A stretch of DNA of 20,039 bases, from the NCBI GenBank assembly GCA_017958465.1, contig JAGDCQ010000243.1:1-20039 (forward strand). Direction: 5' to 3'. Position numbers and translations under genes: made by a program. This DNA is from Lachnospiraceae bacterium. Its GTDB lineage: Bacteria; Bacillota; Clostridia; Lachnospirales; Lachnospiraceae. Under the pieces are notes generated by a model. It saw only the letters and a list, made by a program, of their open reading frames with translations. It was not told the DNA's origin and searched no databases. Shown in pieces: positions 7,646-13,985 of the stretch; position 1 is the first letter of the stretch, and each line of letters begins with the position of its first letter.

Positions 7646-7879
7646 ATGACAACAGTAAAAGTTCTTTTAAACTCGATCGACAAAGTAAAATCATTCGTAA
7701 GTGATATTTCTAAATTCGATACCGACTTTGACCTTGTATCAGGCAGATACGTTATCGACGCAAAATCCATAATGGGAATCTTCAGCCTCGATCTTTCAAA
7801 GCCCATCGAGCTTACCATCCACGGCTGTGAGAACAAGGATGCCATCCTTGAAGTATTAAAGCCCTATATGGTTGAATGA
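7646..7879 (+). CDS. HPr-like protein lacking the active-site histidine
   Basis: This 77-residue protein has the HPr (PTS phosphocarrier) fold signature. SKFDTDFDLVSGRYVIDAKS followed by IMGIFSLDL matches the HPr region around the regulatory serine (KSIMG, here Ser41), and the rest fits HPr length and strand order. The GIHARPA motif that holds the phosphorylated His15 is replaced by NSIDKVKS, and the only His is near residue 59, away from that site. It therefore cannot carry phosphate from Enzyme I in the usual way. A role as a regulatory or structural HPr relative is inference. AGGAGG lies 7 bases before the ATG, and the gene has its own strong promoter and terminator. It is a single-gene unit between mtaB (divergent) and thiI (convergent); no Enzyme I, HPr kinase or PTS gene is nearby. 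Confidence 0.85.
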   Translation: MTTVKVLLNSIDKVKSFVSDISKFDTDFDLVSGRYVIDAKSIMGIFSLDLSKPIELTIHGCENKDAILEVLKPYMVE

Positions 7880-7893
7880 CCCAAACAAGATCG

Positions 7894-7924
7894 CTGCGCA
7901 GCTTTTAAGCTGCGCAGTTTTTTT
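7894..7924 (+). terminator. Rho-independent terminator of the HPr-like gene
   Basis: Arms CTGCGCAGCTT and AAGCTGCGCAG form a long GC-rich stem with a very small loop, followed by seven T residues. It starts 15 bases after the HPr-like stop codon. thiI converges from the other side, but the minus-strand flank has no clean T-run. Confidence 0.9.
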
Positions 7925-7939
7925 ATGTTTTTAATCCCG

Positions 7940-9121
7940 TCAGGGCTTGACATTCACTATCTCCACAGTGTCTAAGGCCTGCTTTACAAGGTCGTCTATC
8001 TTTTCTGCCAGCTTTTTCTCCGATCTTTCGATCACGGAAAGCACAGGCTTTGTCACAGGGTGCTTTGCCACAAAAATGGTGCAGCAATCCTCGTAAGGCA
8101 GGATGGAGGTCTCAAAAGCTCCGATCTTCTGGGAAATATCCACGATGTCGTTTTTATCGAAAGCTATAAGCGGCCTGAAGACCGGCAGCTTGCAAACGGC
8201 GTTGGTAGTGAGCAGGCTTTCCACTGTCTGGCTTGCAACCTGCCCTATGCTCTCTCCCGTGATCAGCGCCTGGCACCCGCGGCTGTTTGCTATCTCTTCC
8301 GCTATCCGCATCATATACCTTCGCATGATGATGGTGAGCTCCTCGTGTGGACAAGTCTCATAGATATAGAGCTGGATATCGGTAAAGTTGACTATATGCA
8401 GGCGGATGGGGCCTGTGTACTTTGAGATGATCTTTGCAAGATCTACCACCTTTTGCTTTGCGCGCTCGCTGGTGTAGGGCGGAGCATGGAAATACACCGC
8501 ATCAATGGTCACTCCGCGCTTTGCTATCATCCAGCCGGCCACAGGGCTGTCTATACCGCCCGAAAGCAGGAGCATGGCCTTTCCCCCTGTTCCCACGGGC
8601 ATTCCGTTGGGCCCCGGGATCACCTGGGAGTAAACATACCCTCTGTTCCTGACCTCCACCATAAATTCTACATCGGGGTTGTGGACGTCCACCTTCATCT
8701 CCGGGAACCTGTCAAGAAGATGGGCTCCGGTCTTAGCGCATATCTCCGGGGACTGGACGGGATACTGCTTGTTTGCGCGCCTTGCCTCCACTTTGAAAGT
8801 GAAGTTTTTATCCGGGTAAGCCTGCTCAACGTAGTCTCCTACGCCCTTTTTGAGGCTTTCAAAGTCTATGTCGTCGATGACGTAAACCGGGCAGATGCCG
8901 GAAACCCCGAAAACATGCTGTAAAGCTTCGACAGTGTCGTCGTAGTCGAACCCGTCCGGGCACTCTATGAACACACGCCCCTGCTCCTTGGAGATGGTAT
9001 ACCCCTCACGAAGCTTAAGAAGCGCCGTCTCTATGTTCCTTTTCAGGATGTTTTCAAAGATAAAGCGGTTTTTCCCCTTTATGCCTATCTCTGCGTATTT
9101 GATCAAGAATGCCTTGTACAT
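7940..9121 (-). CDS. thiI: ThiI, tRNA 4-thiouridine synthetase (no rhodanese domain)
   Basis: This enzyme adenylates and thiolates uridine 8 of tRNA. The 393 residues comprise an N-terminal ferredoxin-like region, a THUMP domain (about 60-165) and a PP-loop ATP pyrophosphatase domain with LLLSGGIDSPVAGWM (about 184-198). A conserved DCCTIF segment lies near residue 345. The length shows that the C-terminal rhodanese domain of E. coli ThiI is absent, as in Bacillus, where a dedicated cysteine desulfurase (NifZ) hands sulfur directly to ThiI. The gene just upstream here encodes such a desulfurase, which supports the same division of labour. The start at 9121 has AAGGAG 8 bases upstream, and the 51-base gap indicates one transcript. 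Thiamine synthesis is not needed to explain this short form. Confidence 0.96.
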   Translation of the reverse strand: MYKAFLIKYAEIGIKGKNRFIFENILKRNIETALLKLREGYTISKEQGRVFIECPDGFDYDDTVEALQHVFGVSGICPVYVIDDIDFESLKKGVGDYVEQAYPDKNFTFKVEARRANKQYPVQSPEICAKTGAHLLDRFPEMKVDVHNPDVEFMVEVRNRGYVYSQVIPGPNGMPVGTGGKAMLLLSGGIDSPVAGWMIAKRGVTIDAVYFHAPPYTSERAKQKVVDLAKIISKYTGPIRLHIVNFTDIQLYIYETCPHEELTIIMRRYMMRIAEEIANSRGCQALITGESIGQVASQTVESLLTTNAVCKLPVFRPLIAFDKNDIVDISQKIGAFETSILPYEDCCTIFVAKHPVTKPVLSVIERSEKKLAEKIDDLVKQALDTVEIVNVKP

Positions 9122-9172
9122 GCATTTTCTCCTTTTCCTTGCTTTCAGCTGCGGCAGGGCAACGCCCGCCCT

Positions 9173-10417
9173 TTATTTTCTCCTGAACCGCCTGAGGAGC
9201 GGAAGGATGTTTTCAAGCTCGTCCGCTGCGATGTTTACCTCATCCACCGTGGAACCGAATGAAAAGCTGAAACGCAGTGTAGCGTTTAGCAATTCTTTTG
9301 TAACACCGATGGCCTTAAGGCTTCCGCTCAGTCCCGGATGATTTGAGGAACAGGCCGACCCCGAGGAAACGTAAACCTCTTTCTCTTCAAGGGCGTGGAG
9401 GAGCACCTCGCTCCTGTCTATTCCTTCAAAGCTGACGCTTAGGATATGTGGTGCCGTTGTTTCAAGGGCTTCCACAGCCTCTTTCGGGAGCTTTTCGTAA
9501 TCTTCTGCGGACTTTAAGCTGCCTGCGGCTTTAAGGGCTTCAAGGGATTCCTGTGGAACAGCGTTAACTGTTGTTCCTTCTATCCCCATAACCCTTGCGA
9601 TAAGGGCCGCCTTGCAGGCAAACATGGACTTTCTGTGCTCCTCAAGGTTTTCAGAGGCGTCCTTTACGGCCACTCCGAAGCCTGCGATAGCAGGGACATT
9701 TTCAGTGCCGGACCGCATATCGTGCTGCTGTCCGCCGCCGTAAATGTAAGGCTTCAGCTTAACACCCGCCCTCACGTACAGCGCTCCGCTCCCCTTGGGC
9801 CCGCAAAGCTTGTGTCCGCTTATTGAGAGCATATCAATCCCCATCCTTTGGGGGTAGATCTTCATCTTTCCAAAGGCCTGAATGGCATCCACATGCAGGA
9901 GGGTGCCCGGGTTCACCCGTTTTATGAGGGCAGATACAGCCTCGATATCCTGCACTGCACCGACCTCGTTGTTTACGAGCATCACGGAAACTATTATGGT
10001 TTCCGGGCGAATGAGCTTTTCGAGCTCGTCAAGCCTGATATGCCCAAGCTCGTCCACGCCGACGTAGTCCACCTCAAAGCCCGCTGATTCAAGGAACTCC
10101 AGGGGTTTGTAAACAGCCGCATGCTCGAAGGCAGTGGAGATGATGTGGTTCCCCGCCCGCCTGTTGGCGTAGGCGCCCCCGATAAGGGCCTGGTTGTTGG
10201 ACTCTGTACCGCCGGAGGTAAGGATTATCTCCTGAGGTTTGCACTTGAGCGCGCTGCAGAGCGCATCCGTGGTATTCCGTATGTATTTTTCGGCTTCCAT
10301 ACCCTTCTTGTGTTTTGAAGATGGGTTTCCAAAGTCTGTGCGCATAGCCTGCAGAACAGCCTCTATAACAGGCTCCGACGGCTTTGTGGTCGCCGCATTG
10401 TCAAGATAACACTCCAT
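9173..10417 (-). CDS. Cysteine desulfurase (NifS/IscS family), probable sulfur donor to ThiI
   Basis: This is a PLP enzyme that converts cysteine to alanine and a protein-bound persulfide. Visible motifs are the opening YLDNAATT, SGGTESNN (PLP phosphate binding), the PLP lysine in SGHKLCGPKGSG (Lys203) and the catalytic cysteine in SSGSACSSNHPG (Cys356). An unusual run of about 35 residues (about 288-322, rich in Ala, Glu and Lys) lies between the small-domain strand and PHILSVSF, where most relatives have a short loop. The start at 10417 is chosen because GGAG lies upstream and the motif YLDNAATT begins almost at once; the in-frame extension to 10501 runs through a terminator hairpin. Adjacency to a rhodanese-less thiI makes it the functional match of B. 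subtilis nifZ, although iron-sulfur cluster assembly is also possible. Confidence 0.93.
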   Translation of the reverse strand: MECYLDNAATTKPSEPVIEAVLQAMRTDFGNPSSKHKKGMEAEKYIRNTTDALCSALKCKPQEIILTSGGTESNNQALIGGAYANRRAGNHIISTAFEHAAVYKPLEFLESAGFEVDYVGVDELGHIRLDELEKLIRPETIIVSVMLVNNEVGAVQDIEAVSALIKRVNPGTLLHVDAIQAFGKMKIYPQRMGIDMLSISGHKLCGPKGSGALYVRAGVKLKPYIYGGGQQHDMRSGTENVPAIAGFGVAVKDASENLEEHRKSMFACKAALIARVMGIEGTTVNAVPQESLEALKAAGSLKSAEDYEKLPKEAVEALETTAPHILSVSFEGIDRSEVLLHALEEKEVYVSSGSACSSNHPGLSGSLKAIGVTKELLNATLRFSFSFGSTVDEVNIAADELENILPLLRRFRRK

Positions 10418-10450
10418 GATCTGTCTCCGTCTGACGATTGTTTGATCAAC

Positions 10451-10483
10451 AAAATAAATGGCACGGCGTTCTTTGCCGTGCCA
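10451..10483 (-). terminator. Terminator or attenuator between rsmE and the cysteine desulfurase gene
   Basis: Arms TGGCACGGC and GCCGTGCCA form a perfect 9-bp stem with a 7-base loop. On the minus strand it is followed by TTTATTTTG, as in a Rho-independent terminator. It lies 22 bases beyond the rsmE stop. Only about 33 bases remain before the next start codon, so the downstream pair needs read-through or a promoter that overlaps this element. Confidence 0.65.
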
Positions 10484-10504
10484 AAGCTTTTTTATATGCA
10501 CCGT

Positions 10505-11245
10505 TCAGGATGTAGTTTCATACATGATGAGGGAAAGTGCGCAGATCGCAGCAGTTTCTGTCCTGAGGATCCTTTTTCCGAGAGTGATGGGGATAACCTT
10601 CGCCTCAAGCGCAGCTTCAACCTCAGTCCTGTCAAAACCGCCCTCCGGCCCTATAAAGACCGCAACACTCTTTTTTGTCCCAAGGCTCCTGATGATCTCC
10701 CTTGAGCTTTCCACATCATCCGCAAGCTCGTAAGGGATCAAAGCTATATCCATCCCCGAAGCCTCCTTCAGGGCGTCGCCAAAGGACACAAGAGGGCTTA
10801 CCTCAGGCACAACACCTCTTCCGCACTGCTTTGCGGCAGCCAGGGCGATGGCATTAAGCCGTTCCGTCTTTTTCGACTCTTTTTCCACGGATCCCGGCAC
10901 AACAACCGCCCGCTTTGTGAGCACAGGTACTATCTTTGAAACACCAAGCTCCACAGCCTTCTGGACTATAAGCTCCAGCTTGTCCTTTTTGGGAAGCCCC
11001 TGGAAAAGGACAACCTTGCAGGGAAGCTCTAGGGCACACATCCTGCTTTCTTTTATCGTGCAAAGGACTTTTTTGTCGTCGTAGGAAGAGACCTCACACA
11101 GGTACTCCCTGCTCTCTCCGTCCACGGCTGTAAGCTCCTCGCCGGGTTTCATCCTGAGCACATTTTTTATATGATTGTAATCAGAACCGCTGATAGTAAG
11201 CGTTCCGTCGGAAACGGCATCGCTTTCAACATAAAAATGCTGCAT
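10505..11245 (-). CDS. rsmE: RsmE, 16S rRNA m3U1498 methyltransferase
   Basis: RsmE methylates N3 of U1498 of 16S rRNA in the assembled 30S subunit. The 246-residue protein has an N-terminal PUA-like domain and a C-terminal SPOUT domain with the trefoil-knot motifs IGPEGGF (about 195-201) and LGKRILRTETA (about 218-228), which bind S-adenosylmethionine. The ATG at 11245 is preferred to the in-frame TTG three bases upstream because GGGAG then lies 6 bases away. It follows the cheY-like gene by 12 bases and is probably translated from the same transcript. In the ancestral order it follows prmA directly. Confidence 0.96.
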   Translation of the reverse strand: MQHFYVESDAVSDGTLTISGSDYNHIKNVLRMKPGEELTAVDGESREYLCEVSSYDDKKVLCTIKESRMCALELPCKVVLFQGLPKKDKLELIVQKAVELGVSKIVPVLTKRAVVVPGSVEKESKKTERLNAIALAAAKQCGRGVVPEVSPLVSFGDALKEASGMDIALIPYELADDVESSREIIRSLGTKKSVAVFIGPEGGFDRTEVEAALEAKVIPITLGKRILRTETAAICALSLIMYETTS

Positions 11246-11257
11246 CAAAAACTCCCG

Positions 11258-11623
11258 TTACTTTTTGCCGAGGACCACCGAAATAGATTCAAGCACTCTT
11301 TCCGGCCTGAAAGGTTTTACGATAAAGTCCCTCGCCCCGCACTGCATGGCCTCGACCACAAGTGTCTGCTGTCCCATGGCGGAGCAGATGATACACTTGG
11401 CTTCGGGGTCAAACTGCCTGATCTTCTTAAGTCCCTCTATGCCTGTACATTCGGGCATAGTGATATCCATAAGGATCACATCGGGCTTTGTCTCTCTGTA
11501 AAGCTCGTAGGCCTCATCTCCGTCGGCAGCCTCAGCCACCACCATATGACCTGCGTTTTCAAGTATCTGTCTCAGGGTGAGCCGAACGAAAGCAGCATCG
11601 TCCGCAACCATTATCTTTGCCAT
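11258..11623 (-). CDS. CheY-like single-domain response regulator
   Basis: This is a receiver domain of 121 residues with no output domain. All the phosphorylation-site residues are present: Asp8 and Asp9 (VADD), the phospho-acceptor Asp53 (VILMDITMP), Ser81 in the Thr/Ser switch position, and Lys103 (VKPF). It resembles the chemotaxis CheY of Clostridia and single-domain regulators next to them. No histidine kinase, CheA or flagellar gene lies in the window, so its partner is unknown. The ATG at 11623 has AGAGGG 7 bases upstream. The gene sits between prmA and rsmE, which adjoin each other in the ancestral block, and has its own promoter, so phospho-signalling here probably also drives rsmE transcription passively. 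Confidence 0.93.
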   Translation of the reverse strand: MAKIMVADDAAFVRLTLRQILENAGHMVVAEAADGDEAYELYRETKPDVILMDITMPECTGIEGLKKIRQFDPEAKCIICSAMGQQTLVVEAMQCGARDFIVKPFRPERVLESISVVLGKK

Positions 11624-11648
11624 TGCAGTACCCTCTGTAGTATTATTC

Positions 11649-11667
11649 GTTTTGGTTTACCCAAAAC
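11649..11667. repeat. Inverted repeat in the cheY leader
   Basis: GTTTTGG and CCAAAAC with a 5-base loop form a perfect 7-bp inverted repeat between the predicted cheY promoter and start codon. It could be a leader hairpin or an operator. Confidence 0.4.
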
Positions 11668-11677
11668 CCCTCATAGT

Positions 11678-11706
11678 ATTTTAACTGATACATCGTCAAA
11701 TTTCAA
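11678..11706 (-). promoter_or_regulatory. Promoter of the cheY-rsmE unit
   Basis: On the minus strand TTGAAA (11706-11701) and TAAAAT (11683-11678) are separated by 17 bases, a good sigma-A match. They lie in the 90-base gap after prmA. This gives cheY and rsmE transcription independent of the CIRCE-controlled heat-shock promoter. Confidence 0.55.
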
Positions 11707-11713
11707 TACCAAG

Positions 11714-12712
11714 TTACATCGCAACTATCGATACCCAGTCGCCCATCCTTGCTATGCAGGCGATCCTGAAGCCGTTCTTTTCAAGCGCAGCCCTGACCTC
11801 ATCCTCTTTGGTATTGATTATACCCGAGCTTATGAAGACTCCGTCTTTGTTCATGCAGTCGCGCACAACTTCCGAAAGCGGGATGATAACGTCCGCAAGT
11901 ATGTTTGCAACTACAAGGTCGTATTTGCCGAGCTTATCCCTGAACTGAGCGCTCCCGAGGATGTTTCCGGTAAGGTAATCGATCCTGTTCTCGCTCTTTT
12001 TCCAGGCGTTTTCAAAGAATCCGGGGCTTGTAACGTCCGAATCGGATTTGATCCCGTTAAGCTCTGTGTTTTCCTCAGCTGTCTTAACAGCGTTCGGATC
12101 TATGTCAACACCGGTGACTACGCCGGCGCCAAGCTTCTTTGCGATAACGGAGAGGATGCCGGAACCTGTGCCAACGTCAAGCACTGTAGCCCCGGTATTA
12201 AGGTATTTCCTGATGTTCTGTATGCAAAGCCTTGTGGTCTCATGGGACCCTGTACCAAAAGCTGTTCCGGGATCGATCTCTATCACGATATCTCCGGGCC
12301 TCTCCTCCGTCAGTTCCTCCCAGGAGGGCTTTATAACGATGTTTTCATCCACCCTGAAGGGCTTGAAAAACTCTTTCCAGTTGTTTATCCAGTCGGCGTC
12401 CTTTGTTTCCCCTACCGTTACTTCGCACTTTCCCGCGTCCACAAACTGCGAGATCCTTGAAAGCATCTCCTTTACTTTCTGAACGGTCTCTGCCACCGGT
12501 TTTTCAGAATCCGCATAGAAGGTCACATGCGCCGTGTTATCGTCCTTCGGGAGCTCGGGCAGGATATCTATGAACATTTTCTGTCTGTCTTCTTCGGAAA
12601 TAGGCACGTTGTCGGATATCTCGATACCCTCTACGCCCATATCTTCAAGCTCTGCAACTATTATATCCTCTGCCTCGGATGTGGTCTCAATATCTATCTT
12701 CTGCCAGATCAT
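11714..12712 (-). CDS. prmA: PrmA, ribosomal protein L11 methyltransferase
   Basis: PrmA trimethylates ribosomal protein L11. The 332-residue protein has the usual N-terminal substrate-binding domain (starting MIWQKIDIETTSEAEDI) and a Rossmann methyltransferase domain with DVGTGSGILS (motif I) and, just before it, DPGTAFGTGSHETT, a PrmA hallmark. The start at 12712 matches the family N-terminus and has GGAGG four bases upstream; the open frame extends 18 codons further without such support. It lies 79 bases after dnaJ, a conserved neighbour in Firmicutes (B. subtilis yqeT), and is probably part of the heat-shock transcript. Confidence 0.95.
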   Translation of the reverse strand: MIWQKIDIETTSEAEDIIVAELEDMGVEGIEISDNVPISEEDRQKMFIDILPELPKDDNTAHVTFYADSEKPVAETVQKVKEMLSRISQFVDAGKCEVTVGETKDADWINNWKEFFKPFRVDENIVIKPSWEELTEERPGDIVIEIDPGTAFGTGSHETTRLCIQNIRKYLNTGATVLDVGTGSGILSVIAKKLGAGVVTGVDIDPNAVKTAEENTELNGIKSDSDVTSPGFFENAWKKSENRIDYLTGNILGSAQFRDKLGKYDLVVANILADVIIPLSEVVRDCMNKDGVFISSGIINTKEDEVRAALEKNGFRIACIARMGDWVSIVAM

Positions 12713-12745
12713 ATTACCTCCGTTTGTCATAAGCCTTACAGAAAC

Positions 12746-12778
12746 TAAGGAAACGCCGCAGAACACAGTGTTTCCTTA
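12746..12778 (-). other. Hairpin between dnaJ and prmA
   Basis: TAAGGAAAC and GTTTCCTTA form a perfect 9-bp stem around a 15-base loop, starting 13 bases beyond the dnaJ stop. Only a short T-rich stretch (GTTTCTG) follows on the minus strand, so it could be a weak terminator or an RNA-stability element that lowers prmA expression relative to dnaJ. Confidence 0.5.
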
Positions 12779-12791
12779 ATCGTCTCATGGT

Positions 12792-13922
12792 TTATTTTCC
12801 CCACTTCTTCCGGGGCTTGCCGTTATCAAAGGATTCGTCAAGGTCCTTTAACAGGCGCTTCTGCTCTGCCGTCAGTGTCGTAGGCACCGAAACGATGAGA
12901 GTGACATAGTGGGTGCCGCGACGGTTCATGTCGCCGCCTCTCGGAACGCCCTTATTCTTGAGCGCGATCCTTGTGTCGGTCTGGGTGCCTGGCTTTATCT
13001 CGTACTCCACGTCGCCGTCAATGGTAGGGATCGTTATAAATCCGCCAAGTGCAGCCTTTGTGAAAGGAAGGGCCGCAGTCGAGTAGATATCAAATCCGTC
13101 ACGCTGGAAGGTCGGATGCCTTGTGACCGAAACCTCAACAAGAAGGTCGCCGTACTCGCCGCCATTGGAACCGGGCTCGCCCATTCCGCGGAGACGGATA
13201 GCCTGGCCGTCATCTATGCCGGCAGGGATGTTGACTTCAAGATGCTTCTTTTTCGATATGTAGCCGCTGCCGTAGCATGCGGTACACTTGTCCTTTATCA
13301 CCTTTCCTGTGCCGCGGCAATCCGGACAGGTCTGGACAGACTGTGCCATACCAAAGAGAGTCCTCTGGTTGAAGACCACTTTTCCCTGGCCGCCGCACTT
13401 CGAGCAGGTCTCAACCTTGCTGCCGGGCTTTGCGCCTGTTCCGTTACAGGTAGGGCACTGTTCCTTGTGGTTGAACTCTATCTCCTTCTTGCAGCCGAAT
13501 ACCGCATCCTCAAAGGAAATACGTATCCCCACACGGGCATTGGGACCCTTCTGGGGCGAGTTTGAGGAACGCGAGCTGTATCCGCCGCGTGTTGCGCCGC
13601 CTGCGCCGAAAAGGTCGCCAAAGATATCGCCGAAGATATCGCCGAAATCCATACCGGTGAAGTTGAAGCCGCCTGCACCGCCGGCACCGCCCTGCTCAAA
13701 GGCCGAGTGGCCGAAACGGTCGTACTGGGCACGCTTATCGGCATCGCTTAAGATCCCGTAAGCCTCAGTAGCTTCCTTGAACTTCTCCTCGGCATCCTTA
13801 TCGCCGGGATGTGCGTCCGGATGGTACTTTCTCGCAAGTACACGGTATGCTTTTTTTATCTCATCATCCGTTGCCGTCTTTGAAACGCCAAGGACGTCAT
13901 AATAATCTCTCTTATCCGCCAT
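12792..13922 (-). CDS. dnaJ: DnaJ (Hsp40 co-chaperone)
   Basis: DnaJ delivers unfolded proteins to DnaK and stimulates its ATPase. This 376-residue type I protein has the J domain with HPD at 34-36, a Gly/Phe-rich linker containing the repeat DIFGDIFGDLFG, and four zinc-binding CxxCxGxG repeats (CPTCNGTG, CSKCGGQG, CPDCRGTG, CTACYGSG, about 144-210). Two C-terminal beta-sandwich substrate domains follow. The ATG at 13922 has AAAGGT upstream. It follows dnaK by 63 bases that contain a hairpin, in the standard hrcA-grpE-dnaK-dnaJ order. Confidence 0.98.
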   Translation of the reverse strand: MADKRDYYDVLGVSKTATDDEIKKAYRVLARKYHPDAHPGDKDAEEKFKEATEAYGILSDADKRAQYDRFGHSAFEQGGAGGAGGFNFTGMDFGDIFGDIFGDLFGAGGATRGGYSSRSSNSPQKGPNARVGIRISFEDAVFGCKKEIEFNHKEQCPTCNGTGAKPGSKVETCSKCGGQGKVVFNQRTLFGMAQSVQTCPDCRGTGKVIKDKCTACYGSGYISKKKHLEVNIPAGIDDGQAIRLRGMGEPGSNGGEYGDLLVEVSVTRHPTFQRDGFDIYSTAALPFTKAALGGFITIPTIDGDVEYEIKPGTQTDTRIALKNKGVPRGGDMNRRGTHYVTLIVSVPTTLTAEQKRLLKDLDESFDNGKPRKKWGK

Positions 13923-13948
13923 AACGGTTACCTTTCAAAAACCCCGAA

Positions 13949-13973
13949 TAGCCTGCGCTCTTCACGCAGGCTA
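13949..13973 (-). other. Hairpin between dnaK and dnaJ
   Basis: TAGCCTGCG and CGCAGGCTA form a perfect 9-bp stem with a 7-base loop. On the minus strand it is followed by TTCGGGGTTTTT, in which the T-run starts too late for a strong terminator. A partial terminator or a 3'-stabilising structure for dnaK mRNA is likely. Confidence 0.55.
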
Positions 13974-13985
13974 CACGGGCAAAAC

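Noticed and set aside
10418..10501. 28-codon N-terminal extension of the cysteine desulfurase
   Set aside because: It is encoded by a terminator hairpin and T-run; the ATG at 10417 has a GGAG site and fits the family N-terminus.
11171..12460. Plus-strand open frame of 429 codons opposite rsmE, cheY and prmA
   Set aside because: It crosses three well-identified minus-strand genes and their promoter region; there is no ribosome binding site or recognisable protein.
13625..13660. Tandem repeat in dnaJ
   Set aside because: The repeat encodes DIFGDIFGDLFG in the Gly/Phe linker, a normal feature of DnaJ.
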